A stretch of DNA of 64,000 nt, from contig CAWWAI010000001.1 of NCBI GenBank assembly GCA_963934885.1, forward strand, positions 23,692 through 87,691, in the 5' to 3' direction. Under the pieces are notes generated by a model that saw nothing but the letters and a program-made list of their open reading frames with translations, had not been told where the DNA came from and did no database searches. This document shows, one piece after another, positions 34,095-43,548 of this stretch (its first letter is position 1; every line of letters begins with the position of its first letter). The DNA comes from Megaera_A sp963934885 (GTDB lineage: Bacteria; Pseudomonadota; Alphaproteobacteria; Rickettsiales; Rickettsiaceae). Both the position numbers and the translations under genes were made by a program.

Positions 34095-35330
34095 TTAGAT
34101 TATATCATCTTCATGCATTTTATTGTCTTCTTCATTGTGTGGAAGAGGTAATGGTTTTTCGAATTTTGCTATAAAGGGCAATAATATCAAGAAATGAAAG
34201 AAATAATAAGCTGCTGCAAGTCGACTAACAGTTAGATACGGTTCTTCAGCTGGTTTTCCTCCTACATATCCAAGTATTAGGCAATCAATAACAAATATCC
34301 AAAAGGCCACTTTATACATTGGTCTAAAAGTAGCACTTCTTACTTTTGAACGATCAATCCATGGTAAGAAGAATAAAATGATTATACTACCAAACATTAA
34401 TAGTACTCCGCCAAGTTTAGACGGTACAGCGCGCAATATTGCATAGAATGGTAGGAAGTACCATTCAGGCACAATATGCGTTGGTGTTACCATGGGGTTT
34501 GCTGGTATATAGTTATCTGGATGCCCTAATAAATTAGGTTTGTAGAAGATAAAATAGGCAAAAATCAAGAAGTAAACTCCAAATCCTAAAAAATCTTTAA
34601 TAGTATAATATGGATGAAAAGATATCATATCTTCTTTTTTTAGTTTTACTCCAGTTGGATTATTTGAACCATGAACATGTAATGCCCATATATGTATTAC
34701 TACTAAGCCTACAATCACAAATGGTAGTAAATAATGTAGAGAGAAGAAACGATTTAGCGTTGGGTTGTCAACAGAAAAACCTCCCCAAAGCCAAGTAACA
34801 ATACTTTCCCCAACTATAGGAATAGCAGAAAATAAATTAGTGATAACTGTAGCTCCCCAATAACTCATTTGCCCCCAAGGTAGCACGTACCCCATGAAAG
34901 CAGTAGCCATCATTGTCAAAAATATAATTAGACCAAAATGCCACAATAATTCACGCGGAGCCTTGTATGAACCATAATAAAGTCCACGAAACATGTGTAG
35001 ATATACAGCTACAAAGAACATTGAAGCACCAACTGCATGCATATAGCGAATCATCCAGCCATAATTAACATTGCGCATGATTTTTTCAACACTGTCAAAA
35101 GCATGATCAACATGTGGGGTGTAGTGCAAGGAAAGAACAATACCAGTAACTATTTGAATCACTAAAGCAATACCAGCTATAGAGCCAAGACTCCACCAGT
35201 AGCTTAGATTTTTAGGTGTTTTATATTCACCAAGATGACGTATTGCAGTAAAAATAGGAAGTCTATAATCAATCCATGCTACAATGCCGCTTTGCTTTGA
35301 CTTTTTATTTTCGGAGTATTCTTTATTCAT
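34095..35330 (-). CDS. petB: Cytochrome b of the bc1 complex
   Basis: Eight-helix core subunit with two b haems and the quinol sites. The 411 residues include YWWSLGSIAGIALVIQIVTG, the haem-ligand helix GWMIRYMHAVGASMFFVAVY, LLWHFGLIIFLTMMATAFMGYVLPWGQM-type segment, RFFSLHYLLPF, and the Qo-site PEWYFLPFYAILRAVP. Length and spacing are standard for alphaproteobacterial and mitochondrial cytochrome b. The stop of petA is two bases upstream of its start. Confidence 0.97.
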   Translation of the reverse strand: MNKEYSENKKSKQSGIVAWIDYRLPIFTAIRHLGEYKTPKNLSYWWSLGSIAGIALVIQIVTGIVLSLHYTPHVDHAFDSVEKIMRNVNYGWMIRYMHAVGASMFFVAVYLHMFRGLYYGSYKAPRELLWHFGLIIFLTMMATAFMGYVLPWGQMSYWGATVITNLFSAIPIVGESIVTWLWGGFSVDNPTLNRFFSLHYLLPFVIVGLVVIHIWALHVHGSNNPTGVKLKKEDMISFHPYYTIKDFLGFGVYFLIFAYFIFYKPNLLGHPDNYIPANPMVTPTHIVPEWYFLPFYAILRAVPSKLGGVLLMFGSIIILFFLPWIDRSKVRSATFRPMYKVAFWIFVIDCLILGYVGGKPAEEPYLTVSRLAAAYYFFHFLILLPFIAKFEKPLPLPHNEEDNKMHEDDII

Positions 35331-35332
35331 GA

Positions 35333-35863
35333 TTAGCCAATTCTAATTTTTATATCTGAAAGGAATGAATATGGTGGTACTGCTAAATTTAATGGAGCTG
35401 GACCACGTCTAATTCTAGCAGAACTATCGTAATGAGAGCCATGGCATGGACAAAACCAGCCATCATAATCACCTTTATTTGATATTGGTACACACCCTAA
35501 ATGCGTGCATATTCCTATTGTTACTAGCCATTGTTTATGGCCTTCTTTTACTCTGGCAGAATCAGATTCTGGGTCTTTTAATTCACTCATAGGGACTGCC
35601 TCTGCTTCCCTTATCTCTGCTTCAGTTCTATGCGTAATAAAAACTGGTTTACCACGCCATTTTACGGTCATGGTACGACCTGGTTCAATATTAGAAATAT
35701 CAACATCTATTGAAGATAAAGCCAAAACATCCGCAGAAGGATTTAAAGAATCTACTAGTGGCCAAGCAGCACATGCAGCGCCAACGGCAGTCATACTAAT
35801 GGCTGCTAGTGTTACAAAATCTCTGCGTGTGGTTTTTGAGTTTTCTATATTATCGTCTGACAT
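35333..35863 (-). CDS. petA: Rieske iron-sulfur subunit of the bc1 complex
   Basis: Carries the [2Fe-2S] cluster that oxidises quinol and passes one electron to cytochrome c1. The 176 residues open with a twin-arginine signal and anchor, TTRRDFVTLAAISMTAVGAA, and contain the cluster boxes CTHLGCVPI and CPCHGSHYD, with Cys and His ligands, followed by RRGPAPLNLAVPPY. It is the first gene of petABC; the promoter should lie in the 79 bases before it. Confidence 0.97.
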   Translation of the reverse strand: MSDDNIENSKTTRRDFVTLAAISMTAVGAACAAWPLVDSLNPSADVLALSSIDVDISNIEPGRTMTVKWRGKPVFITHRTEAEIREAEAVPMSELKDPESDSARVKEGHKQWLVTIGICTHLGCVPISNKGDYDGWFCPCHGSHYDSSARIRRGPAPLNLAVPPYSFLSDIKIRIG

Positions 35864-35942
35864 GATTTTTAATTATTAGTTTATTGATCATTTTAAATAT
35901 TTAAGTTGATATTATATAGCTAGATAACCCCTTGGCAATAAT

Positions 35943-36320
35943 TTATTCCGCGTAAGGATCTTTTGATTGCTGGTAATTATTCAAATCTAATAAATTATTC
36001 AAGCCTTTTTCTAAAGTATTTTCTTCTTTTGTTTTTTCATAATTAGGAGGGTTATCTAAGCAATCCCAAAAATCACTCAAATTACCGATTTTTGGAACAC
36101 AGTATCTGGCAACAGATTTAGTATCACGAAATGCTCGTGATACTACTTTTGCAGATTCCTGTAAAATGCCTGCTTCAGTTAGTCCTTGGAATACCCAATA
36201 GGTAACCACAATTGCTGTAACCATAACCATAATATACCATTTGCCCAGTATGCCATAGACAAATAAAACCATTGGATTCTTGAGTAAAACTTTAAGTTTA
36301 GATAGAAAGAGTGCAAACAT
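35943..36320 (-). CDS. Rickettsiales-type small membrane protein (probably DUF2670)
   Basis: A 125-residue protein with one strong membrane segment (about 25-46, WYIMVMVTAIVVTYWVFQGL), then VVSRAFRDTKSVARYCVPKIGNLSDFWDCLDNP and a polar tail. The TKSVARYC-PKIG and FWDC blocks resemble, from memory, the Rickettsiales-restricted DUF2670 family. Function unknown. It sits between the ccmAB pair and petABC on the minus strand. Two conserved cysteines could bind metal or haem, but that is conjecture. Confidence 0.65.
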   Translation of the reverse strand: MFALFLSKLKVLLKNPMVLFVYGILGKWYIMVMVTAIVVTYWVFQGLTEAGILQESAKVVSRAFRDTKSVARYCVPKIGNLSDFWDCLDNPPNYEKTKEENTLEKGLNNLLDLNNYQQSKDPYAE

Positions 36321-36417
36321 GATTTTCTACATAATAAATATTAATTACAAAAAACTATTTTAACCCATTCCATTACTAGAACCAAACTTTTAATGCTCTC
36401 CTGATTTTATTTATACT

Positions 36418-37056
36418 TTATATGTTGTAAATGTTTTCAACAAGATAGCTAGATAAGTATAAAGCCGGCGGTATAATTACCAAATCTATTCCAAGCATAA
36501 TAAATAATAAATGTAGATCAGTATTATTTTGAAGGAAAAGACCAGAAAGTATAATATTTGGTATTAATAAGGGCATAATTAGTATAGATAGAAAATTAGT
36601 ATTTGATCTAAAATAACTTTGTATGCTAGATATTAATGTGATTAACGCGGCGCTTAGGAATAATAAGATAAGACCGCTTGATACCATTATTATAAAGATA
36701 TTCAATTCTATATTATAGATTACATATATAATAGGCAGAGTAAGAAAAAAACTTAAACAGCAGCAAATACACAAAGAAATATATTTAGCTAGTATAATTT
36801 GCACCGCAGTAGAGGTAGTAATTAACGTTTCAAGAGACCCGTCTTCTATATCTGGCTTTATTAAACTATTAGATATGCTTATGAGAGCTAAAGGAATGCT
36901 GATAACGGCGAATATAACACCAAAAATTTGCATATTTTCGTAAGCGTTTATTAAAGTGATGCTTAGGCAACAAAATATAAAAAATATAAATATATATTTT
37001 GTTATGTTGTAAATTTTATTTTGTACTCTAAATTCGTGAAAGATTAAATTTCTCAT
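36418..37056 (-). CDS. ccmB: Haem exporter membrane subunit CcmB
   Basis: Six-helix permease of the CcmABCD system that services haem delivery for cytochrome c maturation. The 212 residues show FHEFRVQNKI near the start, then IFGVIFAVISIPLALISISNS, IEDGSLETLITTSTAVQIILAKYIS (the ATPase-contact loop with E-DG-LE) and further hydrophobic helices. This is the usual length. Its start overlaps ccmA by four bases. Cytochrome c1 encoded nearby is one client. Confidence 0.9.
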   Translation of the reverse strand: MRNLIFHEFRVQNKIYNITKYIFIFFIFCCLSITLINAYENMQIFGVIFAVISIPLALISISNSLIKPDIEDGSLETLITTSTAVQIILAKYISLCICCCLSFFLTLPIIYVIYNIELNIFIIMVSSGLILLFLSAALITLISSIQSYFRSNTNFLSILIMPLLIPNIILSGLFLQNNTDLHLLFIMLGIDLVIIPPALYLSSYLVENIYNI

Positions 37057-37670
37057 AACAAGTCTCCTTCATATTCTGAGATATTTAATATCTGGGCGCT
37101 TTTTATTTCGGGAGGGTGATGACTTGTAATAAAAACGATTCCTCCATTATCTGCATGCGATATAATAAGGTTTAATAGTAGTTGTTTGTTGATGGAGTCA
37201 AGATTGGAATCTACTTCATCAAGTAACCATAATTTAGATCGACAAGCAAGTAGTCTAGCAAGAGCTACTTTTTTTTGATTGCCAGCCGAGAGCTCATAGC
37301 ATTTAGTATTTACTACATCTTGCAAAGAAAAATATACGATTGCTGCATTTACCAGCTGTTCTGAATCATATATTTTTGCCCAAAATTCTATATTTTCTAA
37401 TACAGTAAGTTCAAGTTTGATGCCAAAACGATGCCCTATATATGTACAATAAGGTTTATTTAATTGAGTAATGGGTAAAGAATTTTTGCTAAAAGTGATT
37501 TTTCCTGTACTAGGAAGTTGTATACCCGCTAGCATGCGCAAGAAAGATGTTTTACCTGAGCCGTTCTTTCCTTGAATATAAACTATTGATGATGGCAAAA
37601 TAGTCATAGAAATATTTTGATAAAATGTTTTGTTTTTTAAGATAAAACTTAATGAATGTAAAGAGAGCAT
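37053..37670 (-). CDS. ccmA: Haem exporter ATP-binding protein CcmA
   Basis: ABC ATPase of the CcmABCD complex, which releases holo-CcmE. The 205 residues include Walker A GKNGSGKTSFLRMLAG near 34, the family block YIGHRFGIKLELTVLENIEFW, signature LSAGNQKKVALARLLA and Walker B WLLDEVDSNLD. The residue at the usual P of DEP is V, a common CcmA variant. An H-loop HHPPE is also present. It overlaps ccmB by four bases. Confidence 0.93.
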   Translation of the reverse strand: MLSLHSLSFILKNKTFYQNISMTILPSSIVYIQGKNGSGKTSFLRMLAGIQLPSTGKITFSKNSLPITQLNKPYCTYIGHRFGIKLELTVLENIEFWAKIYDSEQLVNAAIVYFSLQDVVNTKCYELSAGNQKKVALARLLACRSKLWLLDEVDSNLDSINKQLLLNLIISHADNGGIVFITSHHPPEIKSAQILNISEYEGDLL

Positions 37671-37750
37671 GTTTTAAAACTACTAATAACTAAAATGATA
37701 CATTAAAAACAGTGAAAATAACTTGTTCTTACGTGATAGTTTTACTACCA

Positions 37751-37779
37751 TTAGAAGAGAAAAATGCCAAGGGTATAAT
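37751..37779 (+). promoter_or_regulatory. Sigma-70-like promoter for acnA
   Basis: TTAGAA (37751-37756), 17 bases, then a perfect TATAAT (37774-37779), 38 bases before the acnA start. A good ribosome-binding site, AGGAG, lies at 37806-37810. Confidence 0.6.
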
Positions 37780-37816
37780 CAATGATTGGCAGTAAATTTT
37801 ATTTTAGGAGTTTTTT

Positions 37817-40504
37817 ATGTCTATAGAATCAGAATCAAAATATGCTAAACACATTGAACTTGATGGTCAAGAATACACCATATTTGATATTAAAAAAGCC
37901 GCATTAGATTGTGATTTTGATTTAGAAAAATTGCCATATAGCCTGAGAGTCTTGTTTGAAAATGTGGTGCGTAATGGACGTGGCAATAAAAAGCAGCTAA
38001 ATTCATTTAAAGAATGGTTAAAAAACAAAACATCTGAGGACGAAATTAACTACATGCCAGCTCGTGTTTTAATGCAAGATTTTACAGGTGTTCCAGCTAT
38101 TGTTGATCTAGCTTCCATGCGTGATGCAATGAAAGTTCTTGGTGATAGTCCGCATAAAATTAATCCAATGATTCCGGTGGATTTAGTTATTGACCACTCA
38201 GTGCAGGTGGACTCATTTGGTTCATCTGTGGCTTTTAAAAATAATGTCCAAAAAGAAATAGAGCGTAATAAAGAACGTTATCAGTTTTTGAAATGGGGAC
38301 AAAAAAGCTTCCGTAACTTTAGAGTTGTACCTCCGGGCACGGGCATTTGTCACCAAGTTAATCTAGAGTGCTTAGCACAGACTATATATGTAAATGAAGA
38401 TGCAGAGCGTAAAACTATTTATCCAGATACTTTAGTTGGTACTGATAGCCACACAACTATGGTTAATGCTCTAGCGGTATTAGGGTGGGGCGTTGGAGGT
38501 ATCGAAGCAGAAGCTGCTATGCTTGGACAGCCTTTACCCATGATTCTTCCTGAGGTAATAGGTTTTAAAATGACAGGATCTTTAGGTGATACAATAACAG
38601 CTACTGATCTGGTGTTAACTGTTACTCAAATCTTACGCCAAAAAGGGGTGGTTGGTAAATTTGTTGAATTTTTTGGTCCTGGAGTAGAAAGTCTTTCTTT
38701 GGCTGATAGGGCAACTATATCAAATATGGCGCCTGAATATGGAGCTACATGCGGATTCTTTCCCATTGATTGTGAAACTTTAAAATATTTAAGATTCACT
38801 GGTAGAGATGAACACAAAGTTAAAGTAGTTGAAGAATATGCCAAGATGCAAAGTATGTGGAGAAATACTAATATTCCTGAATATACAGATATAATAGAAC
38901 TAGATATGGCTATTATTGAACCTTCATTAGCTGGACCTAAACGTCCGCAGGATCGTGTTGCATTATCTGATATGCAGAGTGCATTTAAAGAATCTTTACC
39001 CATTCTGGCAAGTGCAGGAGCTAATATTACTGAAAAACATTTAATTAGTGATAAGGAGCAAAGCAATTCTTTTGCTATTGGTCATGGTGACATAGTAATT
39101 GCTGCAATTACTAGCTGTACTAATACTTCTAATCCGTCAGTAATGATTGCGGCTGGAATAGTTGCAGAAAAAGCTGTTAAGCTAGGTCTCAAGACAAAGC
39201 CATGGGTTAAAACTTCATTAGCACCTGGGTCAAAAGTTGTTACAGAATACCTGAATGCTAGTGGTTTAGATGTATATCTTGATAATCTTGGATTTAATTT
39301 AGTTGGTTATGGTTGTACTACATGTATTGGTAATTCTGGCCCACTTGATCCAGCTATTGATCAGTTGATTAGAGATAAGCAACTTGTTGTATCTTCAGTG
39401 TTATCTGGTAACAGAAACTTTGAAGGTAGAGTTCATCCGCACGTAAGAGCAAATTATTTAGCTTCACCACCGCTTGTTGTGGCGTATGCTTTGGCTGGCA
39501 CAGTTAATATTGATTTAGATAAAGACCCAATAGCTACTAATGACGATGGCAAGAAAATTTATCTAAAGGATATCTGGCCTACGCGCGCAGAAATTAAAGA
39601 ATATATGGATAGTTGTATTACTCCTCAGATGTTTGCAGAAAAATATAGAGATGTATTTGCTGGCGATGAAAATTGGAAAAATATACTAGTAACAGAAAGT
39701 GATACTTATGATTGGCAATCATCTAGTACATATATAAAGAATCCACCATATTTTGATAATATAGATAAGCCGCAAAAGTCTCTTGTCGGTATTGAGAATG
39801 CCCGCTTATTAGCATTGTTTGGTGATTCAATTACTACTGATCATATATCGCCAGCAGGAATGATAAGCAAAGATAGTCCAGCTGCAAAGTTTTTAATGTC
39901 TAAGGGGGTTTCTCCAGCTGGCTTTAATTCTTATGGTTCCAGGCGTGGTAATCATGAAGTGATGATGCGTGGTACTTTCGCTAATGTACGTATTAGAAAT
40001 CAACTTTGTAAAGGAGTAGAAGGAGGTGTTACTATTAACCATTTAACCAAAAAACAAATGAGTATATATGACGCCGCTATGGATTATAAAAAACGCTCAG
40101 TGCCTTTAGTTATTTTTGCAGGTAAAGAATATGGAACAGGCTCTTCTAGAGACTGGGCAGCAAAGGGAACTAATTTACTTGGTATAAAGGCTGTAATAGC
40201 AGAAAGCTTTGAACGTATTCATCGTTCAAATTTAGTTGGTATGGGCGTTTTACCAATAGCATTTCATTCTGGTATTAATTGGCAAAACTTAAACTTAAAC
40301 GGTGATGAACAAATCGATATTGTTGGTATAGATGACAATATAAAGCCTTACCAACCACTACAATGTATTATAAAGCACAGTAATGGTAATAATGAAACTA
40401 TTGATGTTACATTACAAGTTTTTACTGATAATGAAATAGAATATATAAAACATGGCAGTATACTCGGTACGGTAATAAAAAATCTAAGTGGCAAAAAATT
40501 ATGA
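37817..40504 (+). CDS. acnA: Aconitate hydratase A
   Basis: TCA-cycle enzyme turning citrate into isocitrate through a [4Fe-4S] cluster. The 895 residues are full length for the AcnA/IRP1 type: early YSLRVLFENVVRNG, then GTDSHTTMVNALAVLGWGVGG, the first cluster Cys in AITSCTNTSNPSV (near 435), the Cys pair in YGCTTCIGNSGPL (near 500) and the swivel domain FAGKEYGTGSSRDWAAKG. The gene overlaps the next by four bases. Confidence 0.98.
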   Translation: MSIESESKYAKHIELDGQEYTIFDIKKAALDCDFDLEKLPYSLRVLFENVVRNGRGNKKQLNSFKEWLKNKTSEDEINYMPARVLMQDFTGVPAIVDLASMRDAMKVLGDSPHKINPMIPVDLVIDHSVQVDSFGSSVAFKNNVQKEIERNKERYQFLKWGQKSFRNFRVVPPGTGICHQVNLECLAQTIYVNEDAERKTIYPDTLVGTDSHTTMVNALAVLGWGVGGIEAEAAMLGQPLPMILPEVIGFKMTGSLGDTITATDLVLTVTQILRQKGVVGKFVEFFGPGVESLSLADRATISNMAPEYGATCGFFPIDCETLKYLRFTGRDEHKVKVVEEYAKMQSMWRNTNIPEYTDIIELDMAIIEPSLAGPKRPQDRVALSDMQSAFKESLPILASAGANITEKHLISDKEQSNSFAIGHGDIVIAAITSCTNTSNPSVMIAAGIVAEKAVKLGLKTKPWVKTSLAPGSKVVTEYLNASGLDVYLDNLGFNLVGYGCTTCIGNSGPLDPAIDQLIRDKQLVVSSVLSGNRNFEGRVHPHVRANYLASPPLVVAYALAGTVNIDLDKDPIATNDDGKKIYLKDIWPTRAEIKEYMDSCITPQMFAEKYRDVFAGDENWKNILVTESDTYDWQSSSTYIKNPPYFDNIDKPQKSLVGIENARLLALFGDSITTDHISPAGMISKDSPAAKFLMSKGVSPAGFNSYGSRRGNHEVMMRGTFANVRIRNQLCKGVEGGVTINHLTKKQMSIYDAAMDYKKRSVPLVIFAGKEYGTGSSRDWAAKGTNLLGIKAVIAESFERIHRSNLVGMGVLPIAFHSGINWQNLNLNGDEQIDIVGIDDNIKPYQPLQCIIKHSNGNNETIDVTLQVFTDNEIEYIKHGSILGTVIKNLSGKKL

Positions 40505-40857
40505 GTGATGACGTAAAAGAGTATTTAGATCCAGGGAAGAAAAACCTAATTTTAATATATATACTTTATTTATGTGGACTAATAATACCCGTATTGCCAA
40601 TTGTTGGAGCTGTATTTGCATTTGCAAATCAAGGGCAGCAGAATAAATTTTTGCAAAGTCACTATATTTTTGTATTTAGAACCTTTTATATAGGTTTAGC
40701 TGCTGCGTTTGTTGCGATGATTGCGACTTTCATTTTTATAGGGCCCATTTTATACATATTAATATTTGTTTGGCTTGTTGTACGCAGCATTATAGCTATA
40801 AAGTATTTATTAGAAGAAAATCCTCATCCAAATCCATTGACTTTTTGGATAAAATGA
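40501..40857 (+). CDS. Small membrane protein, DUF4870/Tic20-like
   Basis: A 118-residue protein with three membrane segments (about 15-45, 65-85 and 88-105). The arrangement LILIYILYLCGLIIPVLPIVG, NKFLQSHYIFVFRTFYIGL and a final LVVRSIIAIKYLLEENPHPNPLTFWI resembles the DUF4870/Tic20-like family in bacteria, in which the N--P--W ending is typical. Function unknown. It is coupled to acnA by a four-base overlap and lies just ahead of the flagellar genes, with which it probably has no functional link. Confidence 0.7.
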   Translation: MSDDVKEYLDPGKKNLILIYILYLCGLIIPVLPIVGAVFAFANQGQQNKFLQSHYIFVFRTFYIGLAAAFVAMIATFIFIGPILYILIFVWLVVRSIIAIKYLLEENPHPNPLTFWIK

Positions 40858-40907
40858 GTTATTAATAACCAAATATTTTTTTAACTAAAATTATTTTGTT
40901 ATATTCA

Positions 40908-42512
40908 ATGCAAGCGATAGTTCAATTTTTTAAGGAAATAAGCCCAGTTAGACTGGCTATTAGCGCTGTGACTATTATTTCTTTTCTTATTTTGTTTACT
41001 ATTTTTATGTCAAAACTTGGGGATAATGAATTTTCAGTTTTGTATACAGATTTAGATATTCAAGACAGTGCAAAAATTGTAGAAGAATTAGATAATAAGA
41101 AGATATCTTATCGTGCTATGTTTGACGGTAGTACAATTAAGGTCAATAAAGCAGAAGTGGTAAGTGCTAGATTAGCCTTGGCACAAGTTGGTCTTCCAAC
41201 AAGCGGTTCAGTGATTGGTTATGAAATATTTGATAAAGAAGATAGTATTGGTGCTACTAACTTTTCTCAGAATATAAAGCTGATTAGGGCTTTAGAAGGC
41301 GAACTAAGCCGTACTATCTCGGCATTTGAACAAGTAACTAAAGCACGTGTGCATTTAGTGATGCCTCAAAGAGAGATTTTTTCTAAAGAAAAATTAGAGC
41401 CACGAGCCTCTGTAGTTTTAAAGTTTCGTGGTAGCAAGAAATTGGGGAAGTCAGAAATTGATTCTATTAGCCATTTAGTGGTAACTTCAGTTCCTGGTTT
41501 AGAGATGAAGAATGTTACCATAGTAGATACTAAAGGTAATGCTTTAAAAATAGGCTCTTCAGAAGAAGGAATAGAATTTGCTAGTGATAAAAACGAAGAA
41601 GTTAGAATAGCAGCTGAAAATCGTTTAAAAAATATTATTGAAAGCTTACTTTCAAGAAGTATTGGATCAGGTAAAGTGAAGGCGCAAGTCGCATTGGAAA
41701 TGAACTTTGACAGGACCGTAACTAACTCTGAAGTTTATGATCCAGATGGAGCAGTAGTTCGATCTTTACAATCAATGGATGAACGTGATCAAACCCCAGT
41801 TTCAAGTGCTGGTGGCATGGATGTATCTGTTGCTAATAATATTCCTGGTGGTGGTGATGGTGGTGATGGTTCTCTAAAATTTGCAATTTCAGAGAAAAAT
41901 AACCAAACTACTAATTATGAAATCTCTAAAATAATTAAAAACCATATTTCTGAAAGCGGTATCGTTACTAAAATGTCTATTGGTATATTGGTCGATGGAT
42001 ATTATAAAACAGATAAAGAGAGTGGAGAGAGCGAATATATAGAAAGGTCACAAGAAGACTTGGATAAAATAGTGAATTTGGTCAAAGTAGCTATTGGCTT
42101 TGATGAAGATCGCAATGATCGTATTGAAGTAATTAATATGAAATTCTCTTCTGAACTAGATATTATAGGGGATGATGATTCGGATTGGCTAAAAGAAGAA
42201 TTACCAAATTTATTTCAAACAATAATATTTGCAATTGTCGTATTGTTAGTATTGATTACCGTGATTAGACCTATTGCGCTAAAAGCATTTGAAGTTAGAC
42301 AAACTGGCGAAGAAAATAATGAAGTACTAGAGATGGGCGCTGATGGGATGCCAATTACTTCTTCTATGGGTTCTATGGTTGATGTACAAACTGAAGACGA
42401 AGAATCTATAGAAAATAAAGTTGGTTCTATTTTCCGTATTAATAGGATTGCGGATTCTAGTCCACAAGATTTGGTGAATGTATTAAAAAAATGGCTTAAC
42501 GAGGAAATTTAA
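40908..42512 (+). CDS. fliF: Flagellar MS-ring protein FliF
   Basis: FliF forms the membrane ring on which the flagellum and its export gate are built. The first ATG is at 40908 (TTG 40896 is possible). The protein is about 534 residues: membrane segment one (about 17-35), ring-building motifs with YTDLDIQDSAKIVEELDNKKI and RALEGELSRTISAFEQVTKA, a low-complexity GGGDGGDG linker near 315, a second membrane segment (about 440-460) and a cytoplasmic tail ending PQDLVNVLKKWLNEE that binds FliG. All parts are present, arguing for a real basal body. Confidence 0.96.
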   Translation: MQAIVQFFKEISPVRLAISAVTIISFLILFTIFMSKLGDNEFSVLYTDLDIQDSAKIVEELDNKKISYRAMFDGSTIKVNKAEVVSARLALAQVGLPTSGSVIGYEIFDKEDSIGATNFSQNIKLIRALEGELSRTISAFEQVTKARVHLVMPQREIFSKEKLEPRASVVLKFRGSKKLGKSEIDSISHLVVTSVPGLEMKNVTIVDTKGNALKIGSSEEGIEFASDKNEEVRIAAENRLKNIIESLLSRSIGSGKVKAQVALEMNFDRTVTNSEVYDPDGAVVRSLQSMDERDQTPVSSAGGMDVSVANNIPGGGDGGDGSLKFAISEKNNQTTNYEISKIIKNHISESGIVTKMSIGILVDGYYKTDKESGESEYIERSQEDLDKIVNLVKVAIGFDEDRNDRIEVINMKFSSELDIIGDDDSDWLKEELPNLFQTIIFAIVVLLVLITVIRPIALKAFEVRQTGEENNEVLEMGADGMPITSSMGSMVDVQTEDEESIENKVGSIFRINRIADSSPQDLVNVLKKWLNEEI

Positions 42513-43531
42513 TGGGAATCTCTATTAAAGATATTGCAAAATTAACAGGGACACAGAAAGTGGCCATGGTTCTCCTTTCATTGTCTGATGATAATGCAAC
42601 AAAAATATTCTCCTTGATGTCAGAAGATGAAATCACTGGTATTTCACACGCGATGTCACATTTAGGTTCTATTAGTCCAGAAGTTATAGATATTGTAATG
42701 AGCCAGTTATCATCTGACTTGACTGGTCATTCTATGTTTCTTGGAAACCTGCATAACACTGAACGTTTACTTGGTAAGATATTAGACAAAGATCGTGTAT
42801 CTAGCCTTATGGAAGAAATCAGAGGTCCACAAGGACGAAATACTTGGGAAAAATTAGCCAATGTAAATGAGGAGCTATTAGCTTTATATTTTAGAAATGA
42901 GCACCCACAAACAGCTGCTTTAGTATTATCAAAAATATCTCCAGATCATGCTGCTAAGGTATTAAGTAATTTGCCAGATAGTTTTGCTTTTGAAATAATT
43001 TCAAGAATATTAAGTTTAGGTAGCGTCAAAAAAGAAGTGTTGGAAAGAGTTGAAAAGATATTAAGAGTTGAATTTATTAGCAGTATAGGTAAAACTCATA
43101 AATATGACAGCTTTGAAATGCTTGCAGAAATATTTAATAATCTTGATCGTAATAGTGAAAGTAAATTTATGTCTATGCTTGAGTCAAATTTACCAGATGC
43201 AGCGTCTAAAATTAAGGATATGATGTTTACATTTGATGATCTAGTTAAAATTGATTCCAAAGGTATTCAGCGTTTATTACGCGATGTTGAAAAATCACGC
43301 TTAACATTAGCATTAAAGGGAGCTTCAGAAGAAATTAAAAGAATATTATTCGCTAGTATGTCGCAAAGAGCTGCTACGATTATAGAAGAAGATTTAATGG
43401 CTCTTGGGTCTGTAAGAGTAAAAGATGTTGATTCTGCAAGAGGTGACGTGGTTATGGTGGCCAAGCAGTTGATAGAACAAGGTGAAATTGACGTTGTTCT
43501 AAATAGTGATGACGATGAATTTGTAAATTAA
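42512..43531 (+). CDS. fliG: Flagellar motor switch protein FliG
   Basis: Rotor protein that converts ion flow through the stator into torque. The 339 residues show the three-part build: N-terminal FliF-binding domain (LTGTQKVAMVLLSLSDDNATKIF), middle domain with NEHPQTAALVLSKISPDHAAKVLSNLPD (the EHPQ motif near 130) and C-terminal torque domain with FTFDDLVKIDSKGIQRLLRDVEKS and MSQRAATIIEEDL. Charged residues of the torque helix are kept. It starts directly at the fliF stop. Confidence 0.97.
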   Translation: MGISIKDIAKLTGTQKVAMVLLSLSDDNATKIFSLMSEDEITGISHAMSHLGSISPEVIDIVMSQLSSDLTGHSMFLGNLHNTERLLGKILDKDRVSSLMEEIRGPQGRNTWEKLANVNEELLALYFRNEHPQTAALVLSKISPDHAAKVLSNLPDSFAFEIISRILSLGSVKKEVLERVEKILRVEFISSIGKTHKYDSFEMLAEIFNNLDRNSESKFMSMLESNLPDAASKIKDMMFTFDDLVKIDSKGIQRLLRDVEKSRLTLALKGASEEIKRILFASMSQRAATIIEEDLMALGSVRVKDVDSARGDVVMVAKQLIEQGEIDVVLNSDDDEFVN

Positions 43532-43548
43532 ACTGATAGGTGATTCTA

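Noticed and set aside
38626..39066. A 146-codon minus-strand frame inside acnA
   Set aside because: Contained in the conserved aconitase sequence; no independent signal.
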